The position numbers and the translations under genes were made by a program. From the NCBI RefSeq assembly GCF_946481145.1, contig NZ_CAMLMJ010000015.1, positions 1-64,000 of the forward strand: a DNA stretch of 64,000 bases. Reading direction: 5' to 3'. Shown here in pieces: positions 16,533 to 24,770 of the stretch (positions within the stretch are counted from its first letter, which is position 1; every line of letters begins with the position of its first letter). A model generated the notes under the pieces. The model was not told the DNA's origin. It ran no database searches and saw only the letters and a program-made list of their open reading frames with translations. The stretch is from an uncultured Sediminibacterium sp. GTDB lineage: Bacteria; Bacteroidota; Bacteroidia; Chitinophagales; Chitinophagaceae.

Positions 16533-17330
16533 ATGAAACGGGTATTATTCTCGCTCTTTACCATTATGACGATTTCGGGTATTGCACAAAAAAATGAAAA
16601 GAAAATGACCTTCGCAGCTAACCAGGTAGTGGCACATCGTGGGGCATTCAAGGCAAAAGCTTTGCCTGAGAATTCATTGGCAGGACTCCGGAACGCAATT
16701 TCTATGAAATGCACCGGTTCTGAATTTGATGTTTGGATGACTGCAGATGATTCACTGGTAGTGAACCACGATCCTAAATTTCATGAACTTCCAATTGAAC
16801 AAACAAAATATGCCGACCTGCTTCAGTTTACACTATCGAATGGAGAAAAAATACCTACGCTTCATGAATATTTGTCTGAAGGACTTAAAAACAACACAAG
16901 TACCCGCCTGGTTTTAGAAATTAAACCATCTAATGTCAGCAAAGAAAGAGGCAGAATTGTAGCGGAGAAAGCCTGGAAACAAGTACAGGAACATAAAGCT
17001 GCTAATGCTACTACTTATATCAGTTTCGATTTAGGCATCCTTACCCGTATCCTTGAACTGGAACCATCTGCACCCACACAATACCTTAATGGAGATAAAT
17101 CACCGGAAGAGCTTAAAGCATTAGGAGTGGCAGGTGCAGATTATCATTTCAGTGTATTCAAAAAAAATCCTGATTGGATTACCAGCGCCAAAAAATTAGG
17201 CATACTACTCAATGCCTGGACAGTAAACTTAAAAGAAGATCTGCAATGGGCACTCGATAATCACTTTGATTTTATCACCACCAACGAGCCAGAGCTCTTG
17301 TTTGAGATGGTGCAGGAGCGTAGACCATAG
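16533..17330 (+). CDS. glycerophosphodiester phosphodiesterase
   Basis: The 265-residue secreted enzyme has a signal peptide (RVLFSLFTIMTISGIAQ) and then the GDPD barrel. VAHRGAFKAKALPENSLAG supplies the first catalytic His, Arg and Glu. EFDVWMTADDSLVVNHDP supplies the metal-binding acidic residues and second His. VLEIKPSN and the late AWTVNLKEDLQWALDNHFDFI also fit. It hydrolyses glycerophosphodiesters to glycerol-3-phosphate in the periplasm. A -7-like TACATTTG lies at 16503-16510. The stop TAG at 17328-17330 is part of the first CCATAGT repeat word, so the terminal QERRP is next to repeat DNA. Confidence 0.93.
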   Translation: MKRVLFSLFTIMTISGIAQKNEKKMTFAANQVVAHRGAFKAKALPENSLAGLRNAISMKCTGSEFDVWMTADDSLVVNHDPKFHELPIEQTKYADLLQFTLSNGEKIPTLHEYLSEGLKNNTSTRLVLEIKPSNVSKERGRIVAEKAWKQVQEHKAANATTYISFDLGILTRILELEPSAPTQYLNGDKSPEELKALGVAGADYHFSVFKKNPDWITSAKKLGILLNAWTVNLKEDLQWALDNHFDFITTNEPELLFEMVQERRP

Positions 17331-17401
17331 TCCATGGTCCATAGTCCATAGTAAAATTCTGCTCAGGTCCATGGACTATGGTCTATGGACTATGGACTAC
17401 A
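17323..17401. repeat. inverted repeat of CCATAGT words
   Basis: The left arm is ACCATAGTCCATGGTCCATA and on; the right arm (17370-17401) is TCCATGGACTATGGTCTATG and on; the loop is about 20 bases. The same words occur at 49.4 and 51.5 kb. It overlaps the stop of the preceding gene. Confidence 0.9.
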
Positions 17402-17435
17402 GTCCCTATCTTGCACTAACAAAAAATCAAAACAG

Positions 17436-17909
17436 ATGGAAACCGGACTACTTCACTTACATAACCTGCTTCGCTGGGTAATACTTATTTTGCTGTTGGT
17501 ATCAATTGCCAAAGCCTGGACTGGATGGCAACAGAAAAAAGTATTTTCTCCTGCAGATAAAAAAGTATGGTTATTTACCATGATAGCAGCCCATATTACG
17601 TTGCTTTTGGGACTATACCAGTGGCTTGCTGGCCGCTATGGCGTTTATACCACTACACTGCCAGAAGGTGTGAGTATTATGAAAGACAAATTTTATCGTT
17701 TTTATTGGGTAGAACATCCATTGGGAATGATACTCGCTATTATACTTATTACCCGTGCACATGGTATGGCTAAAAAACAGGTGGCAGATATAGTAAAGTA
17801 TAAAAAAGCCTTCTTTTTCTTATTAATAGCCTTACTGATTATTCTCGCAGTAATTCCATGGCCATTCCGTGATGCATCAATTGCAAGAGGGTTGATGCCG
17901 GGGATGTAG
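17436..17909 (+). CDS. conserved four-helix membrane protein, cytochrome b-like
   Basis: The 157-residue protein has four predicted membrane helices (about 12-30, 47-65, 98-116 and 130-147). Conserved-looking histidines are near helix ends (LLHLHNLLRW, IAAHITLLLG, WVEHPLGMIL), and it ends in a characteristic IPWPFR segment. Similar Bacteroidota proteins are often annotated as cytochrome B-like or left hypothetical; heme binding by the histidines is plausible but unproven. The frame is open 17 codons upstream into repeat DNA, and the ATG at 17436 (METGLLHLHN) is the sensible start. It is convergent with the gene at 18003. Confidence 0.75.
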   Translation: METGLLHLHNLLRWVILILLLVSIAKAWTGWQQKKVFSPADKKVWLFTMIAAHITLLLGLYQWLAGRYGVYTTTLPEGVSIMKDKFYRFYWVEHPLGMILAIILITRAHGMAKKQVADIVKYKKAFFFLLIALLIILAVIPWPFRDASIARGLMPGM

Positions 17910-17910
17910 G

Positions 17911-18006
17911 TAATTTGAAAATTTGAAAATGTGTTAATTTGAAAATTAAAAGAAAAACGTATTTCTTCCATTTCCAAATTAGCACATTTTCAAATTTTCA
18001 AATTAT
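17911..18006. repeat. inverted repeat of AATTTGAAA words between convergent genes
   Basis: The arms AATTTGAAAATTTGAAAATG (left) and CATTTTCAAATTTTCAAATT (right) pair around a 30-40 base loop. The TAA stop of the minus-strand gene (complement of 18003-18005) lies in the right arm. It is a likely bidirectional transcript end. Confidence 0.85.
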
Positions 18007-18785
18007 AAAGAAAACGGCAGCTTGATTTTATACCTGAATCTCTTTCCAAACTGTTGTTCCAGTTTTAAAACTTCTTTTGTTTGCTTACTCACCCAGAATA
18101 CTTCTTTGTTATTGAAACTTGGGTCTGAATGTTCGAGCAACCAGCAATCAGCTTCTTTGCCATCAAGTCCTGGTAATTTTCCACTTCCTGTTACGGTATA
18201 AGGTACCCATTTTGGTTTGCTTGATCCGGGATCATAAAAGTTAATCATGAATGTGCGGTTTGCCTTGTAAGGCAGTAGGGGAAACACTTCCAGGTCGAGG
18301 TGCCAGTTAAGTGTATATTGATTTAAAGCACTGTCGAATGCCTGGCGGATTGTTTTTGCCCTCATGGCGGTATCGGATGCTGTTAACGGTTTATCGTTGA
18401 TGCTGGCTTCCCCTGATAAAAAATTAAACTTAGTGCTGCCCCTTTGCTTCCACCATGACTCGTGGTAAAGCGTATGAAAATCTTTTGCATCGGCAATGGA
18501 TAAAGTAGTATGCATGATGCTGTCATTGTCTTCCCATTCCTGCTTTACGGCAATGGCATCTTTGCCATTATATTGTTTCCTTTCGATATTCCTCGACCAG
18601 ATATTAAACATTTTTCTTGGACTGTCTACACCCATTTTAAAATATACCAACCACCGATGAGTGCCCTGTATCAAAACACGGGTATTGATGTTTTCGGGTT
18701 TTATATAAATCGTATCAGATTTTTGGGCGATTACACTGCCAAAGGGGAGCAATAAGGCCAGGATTAATAAACTAAATGGATTCAT
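18003..18785 (-). CDS. exported hypothetical protein (DUF3108-like beta-rich)
   Basis: The 260-residue protein has a signal peptide MNPFSLLILALLLPFGSVIA. A beta-rich domain follows with many aromatic strands and the C-terminal phrase VFWVSKQTKEVLKLEQQFG, resembling periplasmic DUF3108-type proteins. No catalytic residues are evident. ATG 18785 was chosen because it begins the signal peptide; the frame opens 16 codons earlier. It is convergent with the four-helix protein, and a divergent spacer separates it from the LytS gene at 18960. The family assignment is weak. Confidence 0.65.
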   Translation of the reverse strand: MNPFSLLILALLLPFGSVIAQKSDTIYIKPENINTRVLIQGTHRWLVYFKMGVDSPRKMFNIWSRNIERKQYNGKDAIAVKQEWEDNDSIMHTTLSIADAKDFHTLYHESWWKQRGSTKFNFLSGEASINDKPLTASDTAMRAKTIRQAFDSALNQYTLNWHLDLEVFPLLPYKANRTFMINFYDPGSSKPKWVPYTVTGSGKLPGLDGKEADCWLLEHSDPSFNNKEVFWVSKQTKEVLKLEQQFGKRFRYKIKLPFSL

Positions 18786-18924
18786 GGTTTCTTTTTTGTA
18801 AAAATCAATGTATCCTGTTCCTGTAAAAACCATTTTTTAACAAGTGAGCGCATTTATTAAACCAATCAGCTAATTAGCCCATGTAATCAATCTGTTGAAG
18901 AAATCCATTAATTGGTTGAAAGGG

Positions 18925-18955
18925 TTTACCTGATGGTAAATTCCCTGTAGTTTTG
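18925..18955 (+). promoter_or_regulatory. promoter of the first LytS/LytTR operon, leaderless
   Basis: TAGTTTTG at 18948-18955 matches TAnnTTTG. TTTA at 18925-18928 is a near -33 element with a 19-base spacer. The -7 box ends four bases (GTAT) before the ATG at 18960. Confidence 0.6.
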
Positions 18956-18959
18956 GTAT

Positions 18960-19982
18960 ATGCGAAAGCTTCTTCGGTCCTGGGATATAGCACAAATACA
19001 GTGGGTGATCTGGATATTGTTATTCGGAATCAATGTAATAACCTTATTGCATTTTGATACACTGCCGCAGGCGATGGGTTATGCCTTTATCATGATCAGT
19101 TCCTATATGTTGATAGTATATGGAAATGCAGCATGGCTGATCCCAAAGTTTTATATGCGGGAGCAAAAACTGGTTTACACCATCCTGGTATTGGTTTTAT
19201 TGCTGGTGGTTGCATTCTACCGTGCTGGTACTTCATGGTGGTTTTACAATACTTTTTTTGCACCAAAACCTGAAGCGTTTCCTTTCCGGTCAGTGTTCAG
19301 CACTTTTGTGTCCAGCATTCTTATATATTTTACCAGCGTACTTTTTTATATCGCACTGCGTTACTTCCGCCTGCAAAAAGAACAACAGGTTTTGCAAAAG
19401 AAACAACTTGAATCTGAACTGAACTTATTAAAAGCACAGGTACAACCTCACTTTCTATTCAATTCACTGAATAATATCTACTACTACGCACAGAAGGAAT
19501 CTCCGGTAACAGCCGCAATGATTGAAAAACTTTCTCAGATCATGCGCTATTTTGTTGATGAGGCACCAAAAGAAATGATTCCTTTACAAACAGAATTAAA
19601 TTTTATACATCATTATATCGATCTCGAGAAAGACAGGATGCGTTATCCGCTTGATCTTTCTTTGAATATTTCGGGAGATATATCATCCATTCAAATTCCA
19701 CCCATGCTCATCATTCCATTGGTAGAGAATGTTTTTAAACATGGGGTAGACAAAAGAAAGGATGATAATTATATCCTGATTGATCTGCAAAATACCGGTA
19801 AGCAGTTAAAGGTAAAAGTGGAAAACAGGCTAATAGCGTCAAGGGAAAAATCAATAAGTGGAAAAGGGTTGGCGAATCTTAAAAACAGACTTGGGTTACT
19901 TTATGGCGAAAATGGCTTAATTAGTGCGGGTGCCGATGACAGTGGTTCCGTTTTTACTGCTAACTTAACCATTCCCTTATGA
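18960..19982 (+). CDS. LytS-family sensor histidine kinase
   Basis: The 340-residue protein has four membrane helices in the first 140 residues and a short coiled segment (LQKEQQVLQKKQLESELNLL). The His_kinase domain follows with QPHFLFNSLNNIYYYAQ (phosphoacceptor His near residue 163), and then an HATPase part with IIPLVENVFKHGVDKR and GKGLANLKNRL. These kinases pair with LytTR regulators. The next gene overlaps it by four bases (ATGA) and is such a regulator, so they form one system. The stimulus is not visible, since no extracellular domain exists beyond the helices. Confidence 0.95.
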   Translation: MRKLLRSWDIAQIQWVIWILLFGINVITLLHFDTLPQAMGYAFIMISSYMLIVYGNAAWLIPKFYMREQKLVYTILVLVLLLVVAFYRAGTSWWFYNTFFAPKPEAFPFRSVFSTFVSSILIYFTSVLFYIALRYFRLQKEQQVLQKKQLESELNLLKAQVQPHFLFNSLNNIYYYAQKESPVTAAMIEKLSQIMRYFVDEAPKEMIPLQTELNFIHHYIDLEKDRMRYPLDLSLNISGDISSIQIPPMLIIPLVENVFKHGVDKRKDDNYILIDLQNTGKQLKVKVENRLIASREKSISGKGLANLKNRLGLLYGENGLISAGADDSGSVFTANLTIPL

Positions 19983-20692
19983 GCACAAAAATTACCTGTT
20001 TGATCATTGAAGATGAGCCCCCGGCCATGCAGTTGCTGGAAGACTATATTCATAAACTGCCCATGCTTCAGTTGAAAGGTAAATTTTATGATGCTTTGGA
20101 AGCGTTGGATTACCTGAAAAGGAATACGGTTGATGTTATATTTCTCGACATCAATTTACCTGCATTATCAGGACTTGAAATGGCCGCAATACTTCCCAGG
20201 GACCAAAAAATTATTTTCATTACTGCCTATGCCGAACATGCCTTGGATAGTTTTTCCTATCATGTGATTGATTACCTCTTAAAACCGGTTTCTTTCAAAA
20301 GGTTTTTACAAACCATTCAGAAACTCCAATTGCATATAATACCGGCCCCGCAAAAAGAATTACAACAGTCTAAACAGCAGGAACTACTTTTTATAAAAAC
20401 CGGGCGTTCAATGATACAAATTCAATACCATGAAATTTTGTATATAGAAGCACACAAAGAGTATCTCTGTATTCATACAGAAAAACAAAAACACCTGGTT
20501 TATAAGCGAATGAAAGAAATGGCCGGTACACTGCCGGAGAATTTTGTACGTATCCATAATTCATATATCATTAACCTGCAACATGTAAAAAAGCTAGGTA
20601 CACAATCTGTGGAAATAGCGAATAGAGAACTACCGGTAAGCGCAGGGTATAAGGAATCTTTCCAATTGCGTATTCAACAACATCTTATGTAA
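19979..20692 (+). CDS. LytTR-type response regulator
   Basis: The 237-residue protein has a receiver domain (1-120: IIEDEPPAMQLLEDY, phosphoacceptor in VIFLDINLPALSG, and VIDYLLKPVS). A LytTR DNA-binding domain follows (about 140-235: ILYIEAHKEYLCIHTE, FVRIHNSYIINLQHV, LPVSAGYKESF). It overlaps the kinase gene by four bases and is translationally coupled with it. The small membrane protein gene 17 bp downstream may be part of the same transcript. Confidence 0.95.
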   Translation: MSTKITCLIIEDEPPAMQLLEDYIHKLPMLQLKGKFYDALEALDYLKRNTVDVIFLDINLPALSGLEMAAILPRDQKIIFITAYAEHALDSFSYHVIDYLLKPVSFKRFLQTIQKLQLHIIPAPQKELQQSKQQELLFIKTGRSMIQIQYHEILYIEAHKEYLCIHTEKQKHLVYKRMKEMAGTLPENFVRIHNSYIINLQHVKKLGTQSVEIANRELPVSAGYKESFQLRIQQHLM

Positions 20693-20709
20693 TAAAAAAA
20701 CAGATAGTT

Positions 20710-21165
20710 ATGAAAAACGGCAAACTATTTATCAAAGCCTGGATTTTGGTAGGGTTGCTCGATATACTTGCAGCATTTATTTCATTTTACCTCTCTACAG
20801 GAAAATCGCCTCTTATTGTACTGAAATTTATCGCTTCAGCTGTATTGGGACAATCTGCCTATACACCTGAATCCGGCAGTATTTGGATCGGTCTGTTGCT
20901 ACATTTTACTATAGCTTTTTTATTTACAGCTTTCTTTTTTTTACTCTATAAACCATTCCGATTATTCAAAGTGCAGTGGGTTTTTCTGGGTGTGATCTAC
21001 GGATTAGTAATCTGGCTGGTAATGAATAAATTGGTACTCCCGCTCACCTTGGTAAAACAACAACCATTTAACTGGATGGATGCTGCAAGGGCTGTTTTAA
21101 TTTTAATTACAATGATCGGACTGCCCCTCTCATGGATGCTTAAAAAGGCAGGAAACAGCCTTTAG
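20710..21165 (+). CDS. four-helix membrane protein of unknown function
   Basis: The 151-residue protein has four hydrophobic helices (about 8-27, 58-78, 87-106 and 126-143) and an SGSIWIGLLLHF segment. It recalls small DUF1440/YagU-like membrane proteins, but I cannot confirm this. It follows the LytTR gene by 17 bases on the same strand, suggesting co-transcription and perhaps regulation by it. Its stop TAG is the start of the CCTTTAGC word repeat. Confidence 0.65.
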   Translation: MKNGKLFIKAWILVGLLDILAAFISFYLSTGKSPLIVLKFIASAVLGQSAYTPESGSIWIGLLLHFTIAFLFTAFFFLLYKPFRLFKVQWVFLGVIYGLVIWLVMNKLVLPLTLVKQQPFNWMDAARAVLILITMIGLPLSWMLKKAGNSL

Positions 21166-21325
21166 CCTTTAGCAATTAGCTGTTAGCTGTAAGTCTCGCT
21201 TAGGGCGAGAGGGGGGGGTGTTTTAGACTATCTGCTTTTATTGGAATAAAAGAGGGAGATACTTTAAAATGAGCGTGTTAAATAAATAATTGATTGTTAT
21301 AAATGCACTACCTGTTATTAATAGA
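21160..21325. repeat. modular repeat element, type B, copy 2
   Basis: It begins with AGCAATTAGCTGTTAGC-type words, then CTCGCTTAGGGCGAG with an eight-G run, then the shared head (GTGTTTTAGACTATCTGCTTTTATTGGAAT) and a core ending in TATTAATAGAACACAG. It runs directly into palindrome copy 2. Confidence 0.7.
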
Positions 21326-21398
21326 ACACAGATTATCATGATTTTCAAGATCTGTCATGATAAATCCTGAAAATCATGATAATCTGTGTTCTATCTAA
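21322..21398. repeat. 60-bp palindrome, copy 2
   Basis: Near-perfect arms GATTATCATGATTTTCAAGAT and the complement surround a CTGTCATGATAA centre. It is flanked by AATAGAACACA and GTGTTCTATCTAAGCAGCC; the latter flank recurs at 50.0 kb. Confidence 0.9.
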
Positions 21399-21966
21399 GC
21401 AGCCAAATAAGATTAGGAGTTATTATTTTATAGGTGCCTGCTTTAATAAAGTCAAAAGACCTCACTATTGATAATTTTCACATTTTTGGCAGAATTCAAC
21501 CTTTGATTCGCATTAAAGGCTAATGGCTAATAGCCATTGCTGTCCGGTAAAAAAAGCATCTATCCCTGAAATGCTTCTGCAGCAATCATCTTTACGTAAG
21601 TTGAAAATAGAACCCTTACTTTTAAAATCGGCCTTAACTAAGGGTTAAGCAATCTTCATTCCATTTTGACACTGAATAAAATCGATCACTCGCCTGGTCA
21701 AAATTGAATATTACTCCTGGGCCGAATGGCCCCGTACCCGTTCCCAGACTACATTGGCCTCTGATTTAGCTGTCGTAGCTGCGCTCAACATCCAAGCCTA
21801 TTACGGTCTGTAAACAGGCTGACTGATTGTATTTATTCTTTTTTATCTTCCCTAATTACCTGGCTCCTGTTTAATGTCTGGTTTACTAATTGCTTGCAGC
21901 TTGTGGCATGTAGCCTGTGGCTCAGAAGATGCTAGCAAATTTTCCCCGGACAATAATGGAAAAGAG
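21399..21966. other. 570-base intergenic stretch with module fragments only
   Basis: I find no supportable gene. Fragments of the dispersed modules occur: GGCTAATGGCTAATAGCCATTGCTGTCCGG at 21520-21546 and CCCCGGACAATAATGG at 21943-21958. A GGGCCgaatGGCCC palindrome lies near 21719-21731. The middle part (21600-21850) has no recognised content. Confidence 0.5.
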
Positions 21967-22464
21967 CTACATTATATGATCATCTGCACTGGGACCATAA
22001 CTTCCAGGAATGGGAATGTCGAGCAGCCTTAGATATACACCTAATTGCGCACGATGGTGTATTACCTGACTGAAGGTTGATCGAAGGAAGCTATACTTGG
22101 TTTCTACAGTATAAATCTGATCTCCATTGCGTAAAGTCCAGTTTTTATTGAGTGTAGACAGGTCGGCGTTGGTAAGTTCTTTGCGTCCTTCTTCTAAACT
22201 GCTTTGAAAATAAGCCAGCAAGTCGGCTGTGTTTTCGATAATTTTCGGACTATACGGATGCGCGGCAAAATCGAGCTCATCGGTATTCAATACCATCCCG
22301 ATCCAGGTAGGCAGTTCTGCAATATGTGTAGCGAGCTGTTGCAGGGTCATACTTTTTGAATGAGGCTTCCAAAAGTACTTGTCGTTGGGCACCAGCGACA
22401 ACATTTTACGGGTTACTACTGCTTCATTTTCCAGCTCCTGCTGAAAGGCTTGAATCTGTGTCAT
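21967..22464 (-). CDS. DinB-family metal-dependent protein
   Basis: The 165-residue protein has the DinB four-helix fold signature: LATHIAELPTWIG with the first metal-binding His near residue 46, and QVIHHRAQLGVYLRLL with two further histidines near residues 133-134. Family members are metal-dependent, often thiol-linked or stress-induced, with mostly unknown substrates. ATG 22464 was chosen; the frame opens nine codons earlier. A YafY/WYL regulator lies immediately upstream on the same strand, a frequent neighbour of DinB genes, and may control it. Confidence 0.88.
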   Translation of the reverse strand: MTQIQAFQQELENEAVVTRKMLSLVPNDKYFWKPHSKSMTLQQLATHIAELPTWIGMVLNTDELDFAAHPYSPKIIENTADLLAYFQSSLEEGRKELTNADLSTLNKNWTLRNGDQIYTVETKYSFLRSTFSQVIHHRAQLGVYLRLLDIPIPGSYGPSADDHIM

Positions 22465-22532
22465 AATTGATTGTTTTAAATGTTCCCACAAAACAATTAT
22501 GCCCCACTGACAACCCTATGGCAGCGGGGAAA

Positions 22533-22637
22533 AAAATATTCACCAGAGGAACAGAGGAATGTCCAATTTCCAATTTTGGGTTTCGAATAAACATTGGACA
22601 TTGGACATTCCTCTGTTTCTCTGTTCCTCTGTTCTTC
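22533..22637. repeat. inverted repeat of GAGGAACAGAGGAATGTCC words
   Basis: The left arm CAGAGGAACAGAGGAATGTCC (about 22542-22563) pairs with GGACATTCCTCTGTTTCTCTG and on (about 22600-22634). Inner words GTCCAATTTCC and ACATTGGACATTGG extend it. It lies between the DinB gene and its upstream regulator gene. Confidence 0.85.
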
Positions 22638-23325
22638 AGTATTCAACGGGAATATCTTTCATGTAGCTATCCAGGGAAATATGTTTTTTGTAGATAAAGG
22701 GGATATCGGTATTGGTGAGCTTCTGTATTCTTGCGACTTTGAAATCACGATAGCTTTTTCTTTTATGGCACCAGGCAATCAGGTGCCAGGCAAATGCGTA
22801 AAAGATAAGCCCGATGGGTTCTACCTTTCTGATACTGGGTTCCTGGTTTTTGTTGAGGTAGGCAATTTGTATCATCGTTCGTCCGATAATTGATTGCTGG
22901 AGTACTGAAAGGTATGATACCTGTAAGGTCATACATTCCGGCACTTGTAACCTGATGCGAGATGACAATGTCTCCAGTTTATCCTGCTGTGTTCCGCGCA
23001 ATACTGACTTTACCTTATTCAATGCACTGGAATAATGCTTTTGGATGGATTTATCCGAAAAACCATTTACAACTGCTTCCATCAGTAGTAATGCATTGGC
23101 TTCTTCACTGGTAAATGAAACAGGCGGAAGAAAATATCCATTTACTATAAAATATCCTCTACCCTGTTCAAAACTAACCGGCACGCCAGATTCATTGAGC
23201 GCTTTAATATCCCGGTAAACAGTTCTGATACTTAGGTTGAATTTTTCAGCAATTTTTTCGGCAGGCACAAATTTTTTAGACTGCAGAAAAGTAAGGATGC
23301 TAAAAAGACGATCTATTCGATTCAT
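22636..23325 (-). CDS. YafY-family transcriptional regulator (HTH plus WYL)
   Basis: The 229-residue protein has an N-terminal helix-turn-helix (IDRLFSILTFLQ, then EKFNLSIRTVYRDIKALNES). A WYL-like ligand-binding domain lies in the C-terminal half (IGLIFYAFAWHLIAWCHKR, FKVARIQKLTNTD). WYL regulators sense small ligands or nucleic acids; the ligand here is unknown. ATG 23325 gives the usual N-terminus (MNRIDRLFS). Its stop abuts the hairpin repeat. Confidence 0.9.
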   Translation of the reverse strand: MNRIDRLFSILTFLQSKKFVPAEKIAEKFNLSIRTVYRDIKALNESGVPVSFEQGRGYFIVNGYFLPPVSFTSEEANALLLMEAVVNGFSDKSIQKHYSSALNKVKSVLRGTQQDKLETLSSRIRLQVPECMTLQVSYLSVLQQSIIGRTMIQIAYLNKNQEPSIRKVEPIGLIFYAFAWHLIAWCHKRKSYRDFKVARIQKLTNTDIPFIYKKHISLDSYMKDIPVEY

Positions 23326-23378
23326 ACTATTAAAAGAGAGGGAAGATAGACACACATTTCCTAAACCAAAAACCAGTC

Positions 23379-23411
23379 AAAAAAAAAGCGACCCTTTCAG
23401 GTCGCTTTTTT
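23379..23411. terminator. bidirectional intrinsic terminator
   Basis: AAAAAAAAAGCGACC, loop CTTTCA, GGTCGCTTTTTT. It lies just after the stop of the minus-strand small membrane protein gene (stop at 23426), and insulates the YafY gene from read-through. Confidence 0.9.
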
Positions 23412-23425
23412 GCTTTGTTTATTGG

Positions 23426-23845
23426 CTAGGCTTTTTTACCCATGCCATTCACCAGGCCAACAACGGCTCCGGTTACCCCACCAAGAACAGCAGATGCACC
23501 AATATCGGCCCATACTGCATTGAGGGTGAACATATTCAGTTGCGCATAAATAGTGAGGTCGATAGATGCGCCAATAAGGACACCTAAAACAACTCCTCCC
23601 ATTAGTCCGCTAGAGAGACTGTTTACATTACCTGAACGACTAAAAACATAGGAGAATAGTAATCCGTATAAAAGATTACCAACAATCATCGCCCACCATA
23701 CCATTTCCGTTTCCGCACGCATAACACTGCTCGTGGTGTTTTGGGCCATGAAATCTGTCAATAGAATTCCATAAATGAGCCATCCTGCAAAAAAAGCAGC
23801 GATTCCTCCGGCAATACCGGATACCAACATTTTTGAATTGTTCAT
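23426..23845 (-). CDS. glycine-rich four-helix membrane protein
   Basis: The 139-residue protein has four predicted helices. The first (MLVSGIAGGIAAFFAGWLIY) and last (ASAVLGGVTGAVVGLVNGMG) are rich in small residues, suggesting tight helix packing. I do not recognise a family. ATG 23845 was chosen over a TTG two codons upstream. It is monocistronic, followed by a strong terminator. Confidence 0.7.
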   Translation of the reverse strand: MNNSKMLVSGIAGGIAAFFAGWLIYGILLTDFMAQNTTSSVMRAETEMVWWAMIVGNLLYGLLFSYVFSRSGNVNSLSSGLMGGVVLGVLIGASIDLTIYAQLNMFTLNAVWADIGASAVLGGVTGAVVGLVNGMGKKA

Positions 23846-24057
23846 AAGCAAGCTTTAGAGGGTTAAATTGATTTGCTAAACAAAATAGACAGCAACTTGT
23901 GCAAATGCAAGCTTTTTAACCTAAAAACCAATATATGTTCATAATAAGGGGATAACAGCTTATAAAACCTTCACAAACAATTACCTTTTAACTGATTATA
24001 CATTGCGGTTCTCTCCCTATTTTCACGCTATTACATACCTTATTCAGTATACTGTTT

Positions 24058-24480
24058 ATGACATTAAAGATTTTAACCGTTGCAGGTTTGGCTACTTTTG
24101 AAATTTATGCAGCAATACCAGCCGGTTTTGCTTTTGGTTTACCTACCTGGGTAATTTTTCTGGCGAGTTTGATCGGCGGACTTTCCGGTGTTTTTATAGC
24201 CACTTTTCTGGGCGATAAAATCAAACAATTTCTGGCAAGGTATCGAAAGCCAAAACCCGCAAAACCAAAAACAGGTTTAATCTATACACTCTGGGAAAAA
24301 TATGGCCTTATTGGTCTTGGTTTTTTTGGCACCATGACAGTTGGCGCGCCTGTGAGTATTGGTGTTGGAGTAGGTTTTAATGTACCGCTCAATAAATTAT
24401 TGGTTTGGTGCTGTATTGGCGTCTTTACCCGTTGCGCACTTTTTACTACGATTGGGTATTATGGGATGAAGTTGTTTTGA
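24058..24480 (+). CDS. small membrane protein, putative small multidrug export family
   Basis: The 140-residue protein has three or four helices. ATFEIYAAIPAGFAFGLP near the N-terminus, a cytoplasmic Lys/Pro-rich loop, and GLIGLGFFGTMTVGAPVSIG later resemble the Sm_multidrug_ex (PF06695) pattern. Transport activity is only inferred from the family. It is convergent with the bestrophin gene, with a large inverted repeat between them. Confidence 0.65.
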   Translation: MTLKILTVAGLATFEIYAAIPAGFAFGLPTWVIFLASLIGGLSGVFIATFLGDKIKQFLARYRKPKPAKPKTGLIYTLWEKYGLIGLGFFGTMTVGAPVSIGVGVGFNVPLNKLLVWCCIGVFTRCALFTTIGYYGMKLF

Positions 24481-24770
24481 GGGGAGTCGGGAAGTCCGAG
24501 GTCCGGGGAAAATTGGCTTCAAGTTGCAAGCCGCAAGCTGCAAGCCTTTCTGTGTTCCATCATACGCGACACTTACAGCTCGTGGTTAAATTTCCTCGGA
24601 CAACAATGGTCTGGAAGTCCGGAGGATGAGTAGTTTGGAAGCCTGGAAGAGTTTGTAGAATCTTCATTCTAAAAAACGCTAATTGTATAAAACTATTTCT
24701 TCCCGACTCCCAAACCACTTATCCCTAATTCTTCCGGACTTCCGGACCTCGGACTATCGGACTCACCCCC
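24481..24770. repeat. large inverted repeat of AAGTCCGGA words with nested AGCTGCAAGC words
   Basis: GAGTCGGGAAGTCCGAGGTCCG (24484-24505) pairs with CGGACCTCGGACTATCGGACTC (about 24743-24765). Internal units (TGGAAGTCCGGAGGATGAG; TTCTTCCGGACTTCCGG) pair too. A module GGGGAAAATTGGCTTCAAG with AAGCTGCAAGCC words and a CTCGGACAACAATGG fragment lie inside. It separates two convergent genes. Confidence 0.85.

Noticed and set aside
17266..17481. Plus-strand frame with repeated DYGLWTMDYS residues
   Set aside because: Encoded by CCATAGT-word repeat DNA and out of frame with the GDPD gene; similar peptides appear at 49.2-49.5 kb and 51.57 kb for the same reason.
21600..21850. Degraded gene
   Set aside because: All frames are interrupted and no protein family could be recognised; kept as intergenic.
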